A stretch of 42,491 nucleotides of DNA from CAYXVJ01 sp050309435 (GCA_050309435.1 JBNRMJ010000029.1:1-42491), one strand, 5' to 3'; counted from the stretch's first letter, positions 16,991 through 25,280 are shown. Numbers and translations: made by a program. Notes: generated from the letters alone by a model not told the origin.

Positions 16991-17896
16991 ATGGCTGACA
17001 GGAAACAATGCGGGATTGCGAAGAAAAAGAAGATCAGGATTTTTACGGCAAGCTCGGGAGGAGTGATAGTCTCCATCATAATCATTATACTCGCAATTAT
17101 GTTCCTGCCGGTTCTGGCCCGCTATCGTGCGCTTCTTGTCATGAGTGCTTATGATCGTTATTGCGAACAGACAAGCGTTCCCCGCGCGCTGTCGCTTTCC
17201 GTCGAGCTGCCGTATAAAGTATCAGAAGAAGATCTGCAATCCGCCGGGTCGGATATACCCGCGAAGGATATGAAGTACCTGCCCCTCTTGATCAGTTTTA
17301 ATGACGATGCGGGCATGTCTTATTTCCTGGAACGCGATGTTCGCTTTACCGTGGACTATGCGGTCGCCGATTTCCCGCTATTCGGGAAGCACAGTCATTT
17401 TTACGAACCGCAGCATCCTTTATATAATTCTTATATAGGTGCGTATTATCTTACCGGTTATGGCAAAGAAGCCAATGACGAGGACACTGCTTTGCATTTG
17501 GCTAAATCAATTGCCGAATTCGATCAGACGGCTCTCGCTCTGCCGGCACTGGGACTGGCAAGCCCGGACGCCGTATTTAATGTAATCGAGACAATAAAAG
17601 AGGAGAGTTTCCTGCATGAAGGTCTGATCTGGTCAAGTTATACAGCCACGATCGAAACCAACGGCGGTGAGCACGAACCCGCGGCATTTCTGCAGTCGTA
17701 TCTGCAGTTTGGAAAGTCGCCCGGGGGAGTGAATTATCCTTTGCGCTTGATGAAGGGACAATTCTATTTTACCTATATCGAAGAAAAAGACCTCTTTTTG
17801 GGTCTATACGCTCTGCTTTCCGACGAAGAGGTACTGGAGCTGGTAGACCGCTATATCTTGAGACAGGCAACGATTAAGTTTAACGAAGAATATTAG
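16991..17896 (+). CDS. Membrane-anchored protein of unknown function
   Basis: I do not recognise this 301-residue protein. A Lys-rich N-terminus (K-K-K-K-I-R) and one hydrophobic segment (residues about 24-45, S-I-I-I-I-I-L-A-I-M-F-L-P-V) predict an inside-to-outside signal anchor. The remaining 250 residues would be extracellular, mixed alpha/beta and acidic, with aromatic-rich patches (H-F-Y-E-P-Q-H-P-L-Y-N-S-Y). There is no lipobox, sortase signal or catalytic motif. AAGGAAG is correctly spaced before the ATG. The divergent MATE gene and downstream Dps gene have separate signals, so the gene probably forms its own unit. Codon use is like its neighbours. Confidence 0.75.
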   Translation: MADRKQCGIAKKKKIRIFTASSGGVIVSIIIIILAIMFLPVLARYRALLVMSAYDRYCEQTSVPRALSLSVELPYKVSEEDLQSAGSDIPAKDMKYLPLLISFNDDAGMSYFLERDVRFTVDYAVADFPLFGKHSHFYEPQHPLYNSYIGAYYLTGYGKEANDEDTALHLAKSIAEFDQTALALPALGLASPDAVFNVIETIKEESFLHEGLIWSSYTATIETNGGEHEPAAFLQSYLQFGKSPGGVNYPLRLMKGQFYFTYIEEKDLFLGLYALLSDEEVLELVDRYILRQATIKFNEEY

Positions 17897-17947
17897 TTTA
17901 TTATAGCTGTGAATTTGGGCTATTCGTTTATTTCGTAGCAAACTCGC

Positions 17948-17976
17948 TTGCCAAATATTGAATAATAGATTACAAT
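17948..17976 (+). promoter_or_regulatory. Sigma-A type promoter of the Dps-like gene
   Basis: TTGCCA (17948-17953) and TACAAT (17971-17976) are 17 bases apart, each one mismatch from consensus. They would give a leader of about 90 bases. The leader is very AT-rich (17977-18030), the kind of place where a PerR or Fur site would lie, but I could not identify a clear box. Confidence 0.7.
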
Positions 17977-18071
17977 ACAAATATATTAATAATAAATGTT
18001 ATCAATAAGAAAATTGCCTGCTCTGTAAAGCTGCGGGCAGTAAAAGAACCAATCGGTAAAGGAGAATTATA

Positions 18072-18500
18072 ATGAGTAAGCTTGATGTCTATCTGTCCAA
18101 CATTTTCGTATTCAACCAGAAGCTGCATAACCTGCACTGGAACGTCGAGGGTCTGCAGTTCAAACCGGTTCACGAATATCTGGAAGAAATTTATGATGGT
18201 CAATTCGAGAAACTGGATGAAGTTGCCGAATACTATCGCATGAACGGCAAGCGTCCCCCGGCCTTAATCAATGACTATTTGAAGAATGCCACCATCAAGG
18301 AAGTGGATGCGGATCGCGGATACAGTGTTAAGGAGACCCTGGAAATCGTATTGGACGATCTTACGTTGATGCATGATCTGGCCGTTGTGATTCGCGGCGA
18401 TGCCGATGAGGATGACAACTTCAAACTCGTCAATATCATGGAAGCTCATGCCGAAGAGTATACGAAGCAGATCTGGTTTATCAAGTCGATGCTGGTATAA
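18072..18500 (+). CDS. dps: Dps-family ferritin-like protein
   Basis: The 142-residue product is a compact four-helix ferritin-like protein. The Dps ferroxidase signature is plain: L-H-N-L-H-W-N-V-E-G, then H-E-Y-L-E-E-I-Y-D, then L-D-E-V-A-E followed by G-K-R-P. In this family the residues come from two subunits and oxidise Fe(II) with peroxide, storing iron inside a 12-mer and limiting Fenton damage. The N-terminus (M-S-K-L-D-V-Y) is short and lacks the lysine-rich tail that binds DNA in E. coli Dps, so iron and peroxide detoxification is more likely than DNA compaction. AAAGGAG is well spaced before the ATG, and a good promoter and a terminator hairpin flank the gene, so it is monocistronic. 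Confidence 0.92.
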   Translation: MSKLDVYLSNIFVFNQKLHNLHWNVEGLQFKPVHEYLEEIYDGQFEKLDEVAEYYRMNGKRPPALINDYLKNATIKEVDADRGYSVKETLEIVLDDLTLMHDLAVVIRGDADEDDNFKLVNIMEAHAEEYTKQIWFIKSMLV

Positions 18501-18524
18501 TATCCTATCGTACGATGGAATCAA

Positions 18525-18551
18525 GGACCGCTTGCCCCGGGCGAGCGGTCC
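18525..18551 (+). terminator. Terminator after the Dps-like gene
   Basis: GGACCGCT (18525-18532) pairs with AGCGGTCC (18544-18551), and an inner GCCC/GGGC extends the stem. ATTTATAT follows, so the T run is imperfect. It lies 24 bases after the stop and before the tRNA promoter. Confidence 0.65.
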
Positions 18552-18573
18552 ATTTATATGCATCAAAAGGCAT

Positions 18574-18603
18574 TTGACGAAACCGTGTTGAAGCATGTAG
18601 AAT
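18574..18603 (+). promoter_or_regulatory. Promoter of tRNA-Ser
   Basis: TTGACG (18574-18579) and TAGAAT (18598-18603) are 18 bases apart. The predicted start is about 14 bases before the mature tRNA 5' end, as usual for single bacterial tRNA genes. Confidence 0.75.
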
Positions 18604-18623
18604 AAGCGTTGCGTCAATTGTAT

Positions 18624-18713
18624 GGAGAGATGGCAGAGCGGCTGAATGCACCGGTCTTGAAAACCGGCAAGGATTTGCGTCCTTCGAGGGTTCAAATCCC
18701 TCTCTCTCCGCCA
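18624..18713 (+). tRNA. tRNA-Ser (anticodon UGA)
   Basis: The cloverleaf folds fully. The acceptor arm GGAGAGA pairs with TCTCTCC. The anticodon stem CCGGT/ACCGG holds loop CTTGAAA, giving anticodon TGA. The T arm is GAGGG-TTCAAAT-CCCTC, with the discriminator G and encoded CCA at 18711-18713. A long variable arm (AAGGA...TCCTT) marks it as a class II tRNA, and with the UGA anticodon it is serine, reading UCA and related codons. Length is 90 bases. It is followed at once by three tandem terminator hairpins. Confidence 0.97.
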
Positions 18714-18893
18714 TGACAGAAAACATCCACACCCCTAAGGGTGTGGATGTTTTACTTTCGGAAGGCGGAGAGTTTATCCGCCATGACAGGAAACATCCAC
18801 ACTCTAAGGGTGTGGATGTTTTATATTCGGAAGGCGGAGAGTTTATCCGCCATGACAGGAAACATCCACACCCTTAGGGGTGTGGATGTTTTA
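18711..18893 (+). repeat. Three tandem terminator hairpins with linker hairpins after tRNA-Ser
   Basis: Three copies of a unit beginning CCATGACAG start at 18711, 18781 and 18850 (period 69-70). Each holds a long GTGTGGATGTTT-type stem followed by T-rich sequence: 18721-18752 (14 bp, loop CTAA), 18791-18821 and 18860-18891. Each is a good intrinsic terminator. Between them, GGCGGA-7-TCCGCC mini-hairpins recur, for example 18764-18782. Each repeat is preceded by TCCGCCATGACAG, which is the last bases of the tRNA plus its flank. The array therefore looks like tandem duplication of the tRNA 3' end with its terminator. Confidence 0.9.
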
Positions 18894-19036
18894 TTTTCGG
18901 ATGATAATAAAATTGCCGGAACCATTGGCAGAGCCCAGGCAGTAATGATTTCTCGTAAACTGTATATTCTTAATTAATAAATATGTCTAATACACGCTCT
19001 TTGAGATAGAATATATACAAACCGGGGACTTCATCT

Positions 19037-19119
19037 GTAGCGAGGATATCATTTACAACATATCCGCTACTACAGAAACAGAATCCTTTTTATGGTAGGC
19101 GGAATCAAACCCGGATTCT
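19037..19119 (+). promoter_or_regulatory. Structured leader candidate before the acetyltransferase gene
   Basis: The 277-base gap before 19171 contains two hairpins. GTAGC-GA-GGATAT (19037-19049) pairs with ATATCC-GCTAC (19060-19070) around a two-base bulge. AGAATCC (19080-19086) pairs with GGATTCT (19113-19119). A competing helix, CTGTA (19035-19039) with TACAG (19071-19075), is also possible. I recognise no known riboswitch. The remainder, 18900-19034, is AT-rich with no clear promoter. Confidence 0.35.
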
Positions 19120-19170
19120 ACTTATGAACACAGTCCTGCTTCGACTTAACTTTAAACCACAGGAGGAGAT

Positions 19171-20466
19171 ATGGAAGAGAAAATGCTGCCCGTTTTAAGA
19201 GGCAGACGCGAAGAGAAAGACGAGATTATCGATTTCGCGAACTTTGTCTTTAGTATGGCGCACCGTCCGCACGATTTCGCATCGTTGATACCGAAGCTTT
19301 ATGGAGACGAAACAGATTCAAGCGAGGATCATTATATTATTCGCGAGAACGGCAATATTCAGGCCATGCTTTTGTCCATGCCGCAGACCGTTCGTATGGA
19401 TCACATCTATCCCGGCCTCAGCTTCAAGCGATACGGCATCGGTACGGTGTCCGTTCACCATCGAGCTCGTTCGAAGGGGCATATGCGCAGATTGATGCAC
19501 CGGGCAATCAATGACATGGCAAAGGACGGAGCGGCATACAGTTTTCTGGGCGGTCAGCGCCAGCGCTACCGCTATTACGGATATGAACAAGCCGGCCTTG
19601 TCTTGCGTTTTAGTCTCGGCTTGCGAAATCTCACCATGACATGGCCCGAACTGAAGGGCAGAGAAGTACCGGAGAATTTTACGCTTGTCGACTTGCCGTC
19701 CGACGGCCCGATCACCGATCAGGCATACCAGCTCTACCTGGAACAGACAGCGCTCAATGCCATATCAAAAGAGGAACTTGCGGTGAGCGGTCGAAGTTTC
19801 TACCATAAATACCTTGTGATGCTAAAAGACGACGAGAAGGTAGCGGCTCTGATAAACATATCTTCTGACCATGCTTCTGTCGGTGAAATCTATCTTGATA
19901 CGAATGAACTCGAGCCGAACGTGTTCTTTTATGACCTGCTGAAACTTTGCGGTCGGGATCAAATGAATTTCTCCTTGAAAGCAGCGGATGGAAAAGCTTT
20001 ACTCGAAGTCGAGGATGTTTTATGGAAAGCCGCCGAAAGCACTTCACCGGGCAGCGGTGGTATGATGCTGGTATTGGACTTCGTAAAAACGATTGCCATG
20101 CACCTGGCCGACAAAGCGACTAGAAGTCGACTGGCTCCCGGTAAGCTGGACTTGAAGATCAGCGGATGCCCGGTACCGGAAAGCGGCGAGCAATATGTCC
20201 GAATACATATCAGCGAGGACCGTTTACAGGTAGGCGATAAGAAGGAAATGCGATACGACTTGGCTTTACCGCTTGTGGCCGGCAATAAGCTTGTGCCGGA
20301 TGATGCGGATAGTACTCCGATACTCGAGATCAGTTATCTGGATTGTCTCCAAACCCTTTTCTCGTATCGCGGACTTGTGCAGGGAACGATAGTCGGAACA
20401 CTACCGGCGGCCCAGGCATCCTGGTTTCCGCTCAATTGTCATATCTCGACTGCGGAAAGTTGCTGA
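19171..20466 (+). CDS. Eis-like GNAT N-acetyltransferase
   Basis: The 431-residue product is twice the length of a single GNAT domain. The N-terminal half carries the acetyl-CoA loop: V-S-V-H-H-R-A-R-S-K-G-H-M-R-R-L-M, matching the V-x-V-x-P-x-x-R-x-x-G-x-G region. It continues through S-F-L-G-G-Q-R-Q-R-Y-R-Y-Y-G-Y-E, the aromatic G-Y/F-E segment of Eis-type enzymes. The remainder would be the second, degenerate GNAT domain and a sterol-carrier-like tail seen in Eis proteins. Family members acetylate amino groups of small molecules, including aminoglycosides in Mycobacterium, but most Firmicute homologues have unknown substrates. CAGGAGGAG precedes the ATG. It is followed after 57 bases by the oxidoreductase gene, with no terminator. 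Confidence 0.85.
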   Translation: MEEKMLPVLRGRREEKDEIIDFANFVFSMAHRPHDFASLIPKLYGDETDSSEDHYIIRENGNIQAMLLSMPQTVRMDHIYPGLSFKRYGIGTVSVHHRARSKGHMRRLMHRAINDMAKDGAAYSFLGGQRQRYRYYGYEQAGLVLRFSLGLRNLTMTWPELKGREVPENFTLVDLPSDGPITDQAYQLYLEQTALNAISKEELAVSGRSFYHKYLVMLKDDEKVAALINISSDHASVGEIYLDTNELEPNVFFYDLLKLCGRDQMNFSLKAADGKALLEVEDVLWKAAESTSPGSGGMMLVLDFVKTIAMHLADKATRSRLAPGKLDLKISGCPVPESGEQYVRIHISEDRLQVGDKKEMRYDLALPLVAGNKLVPDDADSTPILEISYLDCLQTLFSYRGLVQGTIVGTLPAAQASWFPLNCHISTAESC

Positions 20467-20523
20467 AGATTTTAACAGACAAACTAAATTGGCCTGTTTT
20501 ATCAAAATAAAGGAGAAGTAAGA

Positions 20524-21615
20524 ATGGACAGAAAAGATGGAATGAATTACGCCCCGACCGGCATCGCCAAAGCAGTGGTCTCGCCCGGTGACTTCGTGTT
20601 TGCGGCCATGCATCTGGATCACGGACATATCATGGGTATGGTTAACGGTTTAAAAGAAGCCGGTGCAACACTCAAGTGGGTTTTTGATCCTCAGCCGGAA
20701 CGGATCGCTTTGTTTGTGAAAGCTCACCCGGAAGTGAAAGTTGCCTCCTCCGAGGAAGAAGTCTTCAACGATCCCGAGGTGAAACTGGTCGCCGCTGCAG
20801 CCGTGACGAGCGAGCGCGCACCGCTCGGCATTCGCGTGCTGGATGCCGGGAAAGACTATTTTACCGATAAAGCGCCGTTAACCAGCCTGGAACAGCTCGA
20901 ACTTGCCAAAGCAGCCGTTCGTCGCAGCGGACATCGTTACTGGTGCTATTTCAGCGAACGCCTCCATGTCGAAGCAGCTGTTTATGCGGGTCAACTTGTT
21001 CAAAACGGTGTCATCGGCGATGTTATTTCGGTAACTGGTTTCGGTCCGCATCGCTTGAATGCAGCGAGCAGACCGGCCTGGTTCTTCGAACGCGAGAAGT
21101 ATGGCGGTATTCTCTGCGATATCGGCAGTCACCAGATCGAGCAGTTCCTGTTCTACGCCGACTGCGACGAGGCTGATGTCGTACGCAGCCATGTGGCCAA
21201 CTTTAACCATCCTCAATATCCCGAGCTGGAAGATTATGGCGAAGCCTTACTCGTGAACAAGAACGGAGCCAGCAACTATTTCCGTGTCGACTGGTTTACG
21301 CCCGAAGGTCTTGGAACATGGGGTGACGGACGTCTCTTTATCACAGGTACGGACGGCTATATAGAGCTTCGTAAGTACACGGACATCGCACGAGACAAAA
21401 TCGGCGATCACGTTTACTTCGTGGATCAAAAAGGCGAGCATCATGTCAATGTAAACGGAAAAGTCGGCTATCCTTTCTTCGGCGAAATGATCCTGGATAT
21501 TTTGAACGGCACGAGTCGTGCAATGACCCAGGAGCATGTTTTCAAGGCGGCGGAGCTTGCTTGCATGGCTCAACATCTGGCCAAACGCACCGGTCCGGAA
21601 TGGAAGTTGAGATAA
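20524..21615 (+). CDS. Gfo/Idh/MocA family oxidoreductase
   Basis: The product has 363 residues and the two-domain Gfo/Idh/MocA architecture. The cofactor-site segment is A-P-L-G-I-R-V-L-D-A-G-K-D-Y-F-T-D-K-A-P-L, where D-K-A-P replaces the usual E-K-P. The catalytic region Y-G-G-I-L-C-D-I-G-S-H-Q-I-E contains the expected D-x-G-x-H. The C-terminal part is typical of sugar or cyclitol dehydrogenases. AAGGAG precedes the ATG. Downstream on the same strand are an SGNH hydrolase (58-base gap) and a LacI regulator, which suggests a small carbohydrate-processing unit. No transporter or kinase is linked, so the substrate is open. It is only distantly similar to the protein at 14398-15375. Confidence 0.87.
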   Translation: MDRKDGMNYAPTGIAKAVVSPGDFVFAAMHLDHGHIMGMVNGLKEAGATLKWVFDPQPERIALFVKAHPEVKVASSEEEVFNDPEVKLVAAAAVTSERAPLGIRVLDAGKDYFTDKAPLTSLEQLELAKAAVRRSGHRYWCYFSERLHVEAAVYAGQLVQNGVIGDVISVTGFGPHRLNAASRPAWFFEREKYGGILCDIGSHQIEQFLFYADCDEADVVRSHVANFNHPQYPELEDYGEALLVNKNGASNYFRVDWFTPEGLGTWGDGRLFITGTDGYIELRKYTDIARDKIGDHVYFVDQKGEHHVNVNGKVGYPFFGEMILDILNGTSRAMTQEHVFKAAELACMAQHLAKRTGPEWKLR

Positions 21616-21673
21616 GCAGTTTTCATCTGCGAACGTCAAATGAAAAAAATAAAGAGAAGAAGAGGTAAAATCT

Positions 21674-22330
21674 ATGTTGCTTCGTCCCCGGGATAAAATG
21701 ATTTTCATCGGTGATTCCGTAACCGATGTCGGCCGCGCTCATCCGGCCGGAGAGGGCTATGACTTCGGACTCGGTTATGGTTACCCTTTGCTCGTGAATG
21801 CGAGATTGTCGCTGGCTTGCCCCGATCAGGATTTTGACATTCTGAATGTCGGCACTTCCGGCCATACGACAAAAGACTTGCTCGCACGCTGGGAATCGGA
21901 TGTCACATCGAGAAAGCCGCAAGTGGTTTCGATTCTAATCGGTATCAATGATGTCTGGCGCCAATTCGACCGGCCCGGCCGTGATTCGTCGGAGCAGATC
22001 TCCGTTGAAGCATATGAAGCCAATCTTCTGAGTATGCTGGAAGCTACTTTGCCAAGGGTCAGAGCTGTCTTGTTATTAACGCCTTTCTTCATGGAGCTTC
22101 ATAAAGATGATCCGATGCGCGAGATGTGCGACCGTTACGCCGATGTCTGCCGCAAGCTGGCGAAGAGTAACGAGCACATTTTCCTGGTAGATACACAGAA
22201 GGCTTTTGACAAACTGCTCGAAAAACGGCATTACATGACGATTGCATCCGATCGTGTGCATCCGAATACGACCGGTCACATGCTGATTGCGGATCTGGTA
22301 GTAGAGACACTGCTGAATCAAAGCGTTTAA
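21674..22330 (+). CDS. SGNH/GDSL-type hydrolase
   Basis: This 218-residue protein shows all four SGNH blocks: the nucleophile in F-I-G-D-S-V-T-D near residue 15, the glycine block G-T-S-G-H-T-T-K-D-L, the Asn block L-I-G-I-N-D-V-W-R, and the catalytic pair in D-R-V-H-P-N-T-T-G-H near the C-terminus. There is no signal peptide, so it acts in the cytoplasm. This subgroup deacetylates or deacylates oligosaccharides and small esters; rhamnogalacturonan acetylesterase-like activity is one possibility. It lies directly after the oxidoreductase gene and before a LacI regulator. AGAGG precedes the ATG at moderate spacing. Confidence 0.92.
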   Translation: MLLRPRDKMIFIGDSVTDVGRAHPAGEGYDFGLGYGYPLLVNARLSLACPDQDFDILNVGTSGHTTKDLLARWESDVTSRKPQVVSILIGINDVWRQFDRPGRDSSEQISVEAYEANLLSMLEATLPRVRAVLLLTPFFMELHKDDPMREMCDRYADVCRKLAKSNEHIFLVDTQKAFDKLLEKRHYMTIASDRVHPNTTGHMLIADLVVETLLNQSV

Positions 22331-22471
22331 GGGGCCTTTCACCGGACTTTATAGAAAGTTTCTACTGAGGTAGACTGTATTGGCCAGCCTTTATTAACTA
22401 TACTTTTTTGTTAGCAGATAAAGCTGTCTTTTTGATATGCCTATTTGCGAAACCAGACAGGATGGTATGAA

Positions 22472-23485
22472 ATGATCAAATTAACCGATATTGCCCGCTT
22501 GGCCCGTACATCTACCTCAACAGTTTCGAAAGTACTCAACGGATACGACGGCGTTAGCGAAAAAACCAAAGAGCGTGTTTTGGATGCCGTAAAGACGCTG
22601 GGCTATGTTCCCAATGCCTCGGCACGGCAGCTGATCACGAAACGCAGCTACCTTGTCGGGCTTCTGTTTACGGAAAGCCTTGATGTGGGCCTGGAGCATC
22701 CCTTCTATGCAGGCGTTATCGAAGCCTTCCGGAAGGTAATGAACGAACAAGGTTATGACGTGATTTTCATTTCCTCGCAGATTAAAGAAGCCAAAATGAC
22801 TTATCTTGAGTACTGCCGTTACCGGAACCTGGACGGTGTTTACGTGTGCACCTTTGCCGGTGATGATCAGGAGCTGAAACTTCTTTTTGACAGCAAGATT
22901 CCCTGCGTGACGACAGATGTGGATTATAAAGGCATCCCTCTGGTCATCTCGGACAACGTCAATGCGGTGAAGGATGCATACGATTATTTATACCGCGGCG
23001 GTCACCGAAACATCATCCATGTTCATGGACCGCTTTATACTCTTTCGGCCCGCGAACGTCTTCAAGGTTTCAGGGAAGCCTTGTACGAGCATGATGTGAT
23101 CGCACATCCGGAGATGGTGATAGAAGCCGATAACTACGATTACGAGTCCGGCATGGAAGTGGCAAGAAAACTTCTGAAACGATCGCGCCGGGATCTGCCG
23201 GATGCGATCATCGCCGCATCGGATACGATTGCACTGGGTATGATCACCGAGTTGTTTCGAGCAGGTATTCGCGTGCCCGGCGATATCTCCGTCATCGGCA
23301 TTGATAACATTGCCGTCAGCGAATACGCCTATCCGGCACTCACCACGATGGCTCAGGATAAAAAGGCGCTGGGCAGGCTAACCGCCCAGGCTCTGATTGC
23401 GACGATCGAGGGAAAACGAATCCATTCGAGGACGGTGATCCCCATGGAACTTATCGAACGCAATTCATGCCGTAACAAGCTCTGA
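22472..23485 (+). CDS. LacI-family transcriptional regulator
   Basis: The 337-residue protein begins with the LacI helix-turn-helix: L-T-D-I-A-R-L-A, T-S-T-S-T-V-S-K-V-L-N-G, then the hinge Y-V-P-N-A-S-A-R-Q-L. A periplasmic-binding-like effector domain follows, with the E-R-L-Q-G-F region and I-P/V-P-G-D-I-S-V-I-G-I-D-N near the C-terminus. The start is ATG 22472, with AGGATGG at 22458-22464; a TTG at 22445 would add nine residues not found in the family. The likely targets are the oxidoreductase and SGNH hydrolase genes just upstream and its own promoter. The effector is presumably a sugar or cyclitol. I could not find a clear inverted-repeat operator in the 141 bases before it. Confidence 0.93.
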   Translation: MIKLTDIARLARTSTSTVSKVLNGYDGVSEKTKERVLDAVKTLGYVPNASARQLITKRSYLVGLLFTESLDVGLEHPFYAGVIEAFRKVMNEQGYDVIFISSQIKEAKMTYLEYCRYRNLDGVYVCTFAGDDQELKLLFDSKIPCVTTDVDYKGIPLVISDNVNAVKDAYDYLYRGGHRNIIHVHGPLYTLSARERLQGFREALYEHDVIAHPEMVIEADNYDYESGMEVARKLLKRSRRDLPDAIIAASDTIALGMITELFRAGIRVPGDISVIGIDNIAVSEYAYPALTTMAQDKKALGRLTAQALIATIEGKRIHSRTVIPMELIERNSCRNKL

Positions 23486-23525
23486 CTTGCTCGTTTCGGG
23501 AAATTTCGATTAGAATGACCGGTAT

Positions 23526-24305
23526 ATGATAAAAGCGATTTTTTTAGATTTAGACGGAACCATTTTACCCTTCGGAGGTACGACGGCAAGCCCTGCTACC
23601 GTGACTGCTCTTTCGGCAGCCAAGAAAGCGGGGCTTCAGTTGTTTATTTCCACGGGCCGTCATCTCCCTAATATTCAGGGGATATCAAACGACTTGTTTG
23701 ACGGTATCATCAGTTTAAACGGTCAATATTGCGTGAGTAAGGGTAAGGTAATACGTCGTCATACGATTGCCCGCGAAGATATCTTACAGATTCTGAGCTA
23801 TCTGAAGGAGCATCCTTTTTCCTGTGCTTTTATCGAAGAGGATCTGGCCTATGTCAATCAAGGCGGAGAACGCTATGACAGGGTGTCGTCCTTTATTCAT
23901 CTGAACATGCCTGTTCGAGAAGATTACGAACGGGCGGCTTGTCATCCCGTACTGCAATGTCTTTTCTTTTTACCGCGTGAGGAGCAGGCAGCACCGCTCA
24001 AGAACCTGAAACAAGTGAAATTCACCCGCTGGCATCCGGATTTTATTGATGTGGTACCTGCCGGCGGTGGAAAGGGCGCAGGGGTGCAGGCGATGCTCGA
24101 CCACTTCGGCCTCGATGCAGATGAAATCATGTGTATCGGTGACGGCGAAAACGATATTTCCATGCTGTCGCTCGCCGGTACGGCGGTCGTCATGGGACAG
24201 GCCAGCGATACGGTGAAATCCTATGCCGATTATGTCACGAGTGATGTCGAAGGCGAAGGAGTCTATCAGGCCCTGCGCCATTACGGCATCGGGGATCTTT
24301 CTTAG
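23526..24305 (+). CDS. Cof-type HAD-superfamily phosphatase
   Basis: The product has 259 residues. HAD motif I is D-L-D-G-T-I at residues about 8-13, motif II lies in I-S-T-G-R-H, the catalytic lysine is in the G-G-G-K-G-A segment, and motif IV is G-D-G-E-N-D-I-S-M-L. The C2-type cap between motifs II and III places it with the Cof/YidA sugar-phosphate and cofactor phosphatases, which are cytoplasmic and often broad in substrate. The ribosome binding site is weak, so the ATG at 23526 is chosen from family alignment. It follows the LacI gene by 40 bases. The last four bases overlap the 3' end of the opposing dehydrogenase gene. Confidence 0.91.
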   Translation: MIKAIFLDLDGTILPFGGTTASPATVTALSAAKKAGLQLFISTGRHLPNIQGISNDLFDGIISLNGQYCVSKGKVIRRHTIAREDILQILSYLKEHPFSCAFIEEDLAYVNQGGERYDRVSSFIHLNMPVREDYERAACHPVLQCLFFLPREEQAAPLKNLKQVKFTRWHPDFIDVVPAGGGKGAGVQAMLDHFGLDADEIMCIGDGENDISMLSLAGTAVVMGQASDTVKSYADYVTSDVEGEGVYQALRHYGIGDLS

Positions 24306-25129
24306 CTATCAAGTGCTTTTTCAATTAATTCGTGTCGTTTTCCCAGATCACGGTCTGTTTTTCGATTCCATAACTCTTTTTGTCGTTTTTTTGCCACTGT
24401 GGCGATCGCTTTAGGTGTGCATATACGGTAATCGTTACTCTGCCCGCCAATGCTCTTAATCATATCCTTGATCGCCTTTTTGGGATTGAGCTGTTTATAG
24501 GGAAATGACATCCTTTCGTAATCAAAAAGCCAATCCGAAGCTTCGTCGTTCCGACGTTTATATGCTTCGTATTCTACGTCATTGAAGCCGGTTTGAAACG
24601 GTCCGGGATTGATGACCTGGACTTGAATATTGAATTCCTGCACTTCCTTTGCCATGGATTCGGCGAAGGCCTCCAACGCAAATTTGCTTGCGCAGTAAGG
24701 TCCGGACAATGGATCAGCCATTAATCCGTGTACAGATGATATGAAGATGATCCTTCCGCTTCTTCGCTTTAACATTAGTCTGCCGATCACTTGTGTCAGC
24801 AGTATCGTTGCGAAAACATTGACTTCGAATTGCTCGCGCAGCATATGTTCGGGGATATCAAGCATCGCGGCGGCGAAAGCAATACCGGCGTTGTTGACCA
24901 GAACATCGATATCCCGTTCGGAAAAACGCTGGCGATCCGCGGCGTCGGTAATGTCCAGCTTTTCAACTTGCAGCGATAGATTTTCATTTTCGGCTTCAAG
25001 TATGAGCGAAGAGACTTCCGACAGTGTTTCGACAGTTGCGATGACATGTTTACCTTCATGGGCCAAGCCGAAAGCAAGGCCTTTTCCGAGGCCCGAGCCG
25101 GCACCTGTGATCAGATAAGTTTGCTGCAT
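24302..25129 (-). CDS. Short-chain dehydrogenase/reductase
   Basis: This 275-residue classical SDR has the NAD(P) site T-G-A-G-S-G-L-G-K-G at residues 7-16, V-N-N-A-G-I-A at about 83-89, the catalytic serine in I-F-I-S-S-V-H-G and Y-C-A-S-K for the Tyr-Lys pair. The P-G-P-F-Q-T-G motif after the active site is also present. Members reduce or oxidise alcohols and ketones of many kinds, so the substrate is unknown. GGAGG is eight bases before the ATG. It converges on the HAD phosphatase gene with a 4-base overlap. No terminator separates them. Confidence 0.92.
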   Translation of the reverse strand: MQQTYLITGAGSGLGKGLAFGLAHEGKHVIATVETLSEVSSLILEAENENLSLQVEKLDITDAADRQRFSERDIDVLVNNAGIAFAAAMLDIPEHMLREQFEVNVFATILLTQVIGRLMLKRRSGRIIFISSVHGLMADPLSGPYCASKFALEAFAESMAKEVQEFNIQVQVINPGPFQTGFNDVEYEAYKRRNDEASDWLFDYERMSFPYKQLNPKKAIKDMIKSIGGQSNDYRICTPKAIATVAKKRQKELWNRKTDRDLGKRHELIEKALDS

Positions 25130-25210
25130 ATGTCAGTCCTCCATATTTGATCGATGTCTGATAGAGTCCTCTTTATTCTACGTTGATCGGCTTCGTTTGG
25201 CGGAAACATA

Positions 25211-25240
25211 AAACAAAAAACCATCCCGTTTCCGGAATGG
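25211..25240 (-). terminator. Intrinsic terminator of the phosphoribosyltransferase gene
   Basis: Read on the minus strand, an 8-bp stem (one G-U pair, arms at 25240-25233 and 25228-25221) closes a GAAA tetraloop. It is followed by a run of six T, a G and four more T. This is a textbook intrinsic terminator 41 bases after the stop of the gene at 25281-25829. Confidence 0.9.
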
Positions 25241-25280
25241 CTTTCTTTATATCTCTCATATATAAATGGATGGGTAAATC

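Noticed and set aside
18741..18977. 78-codon frame through the tandem terminators after tRNA-Ser
   Set aside because: The repetitive peptide is only the translation of terminator hairpins.
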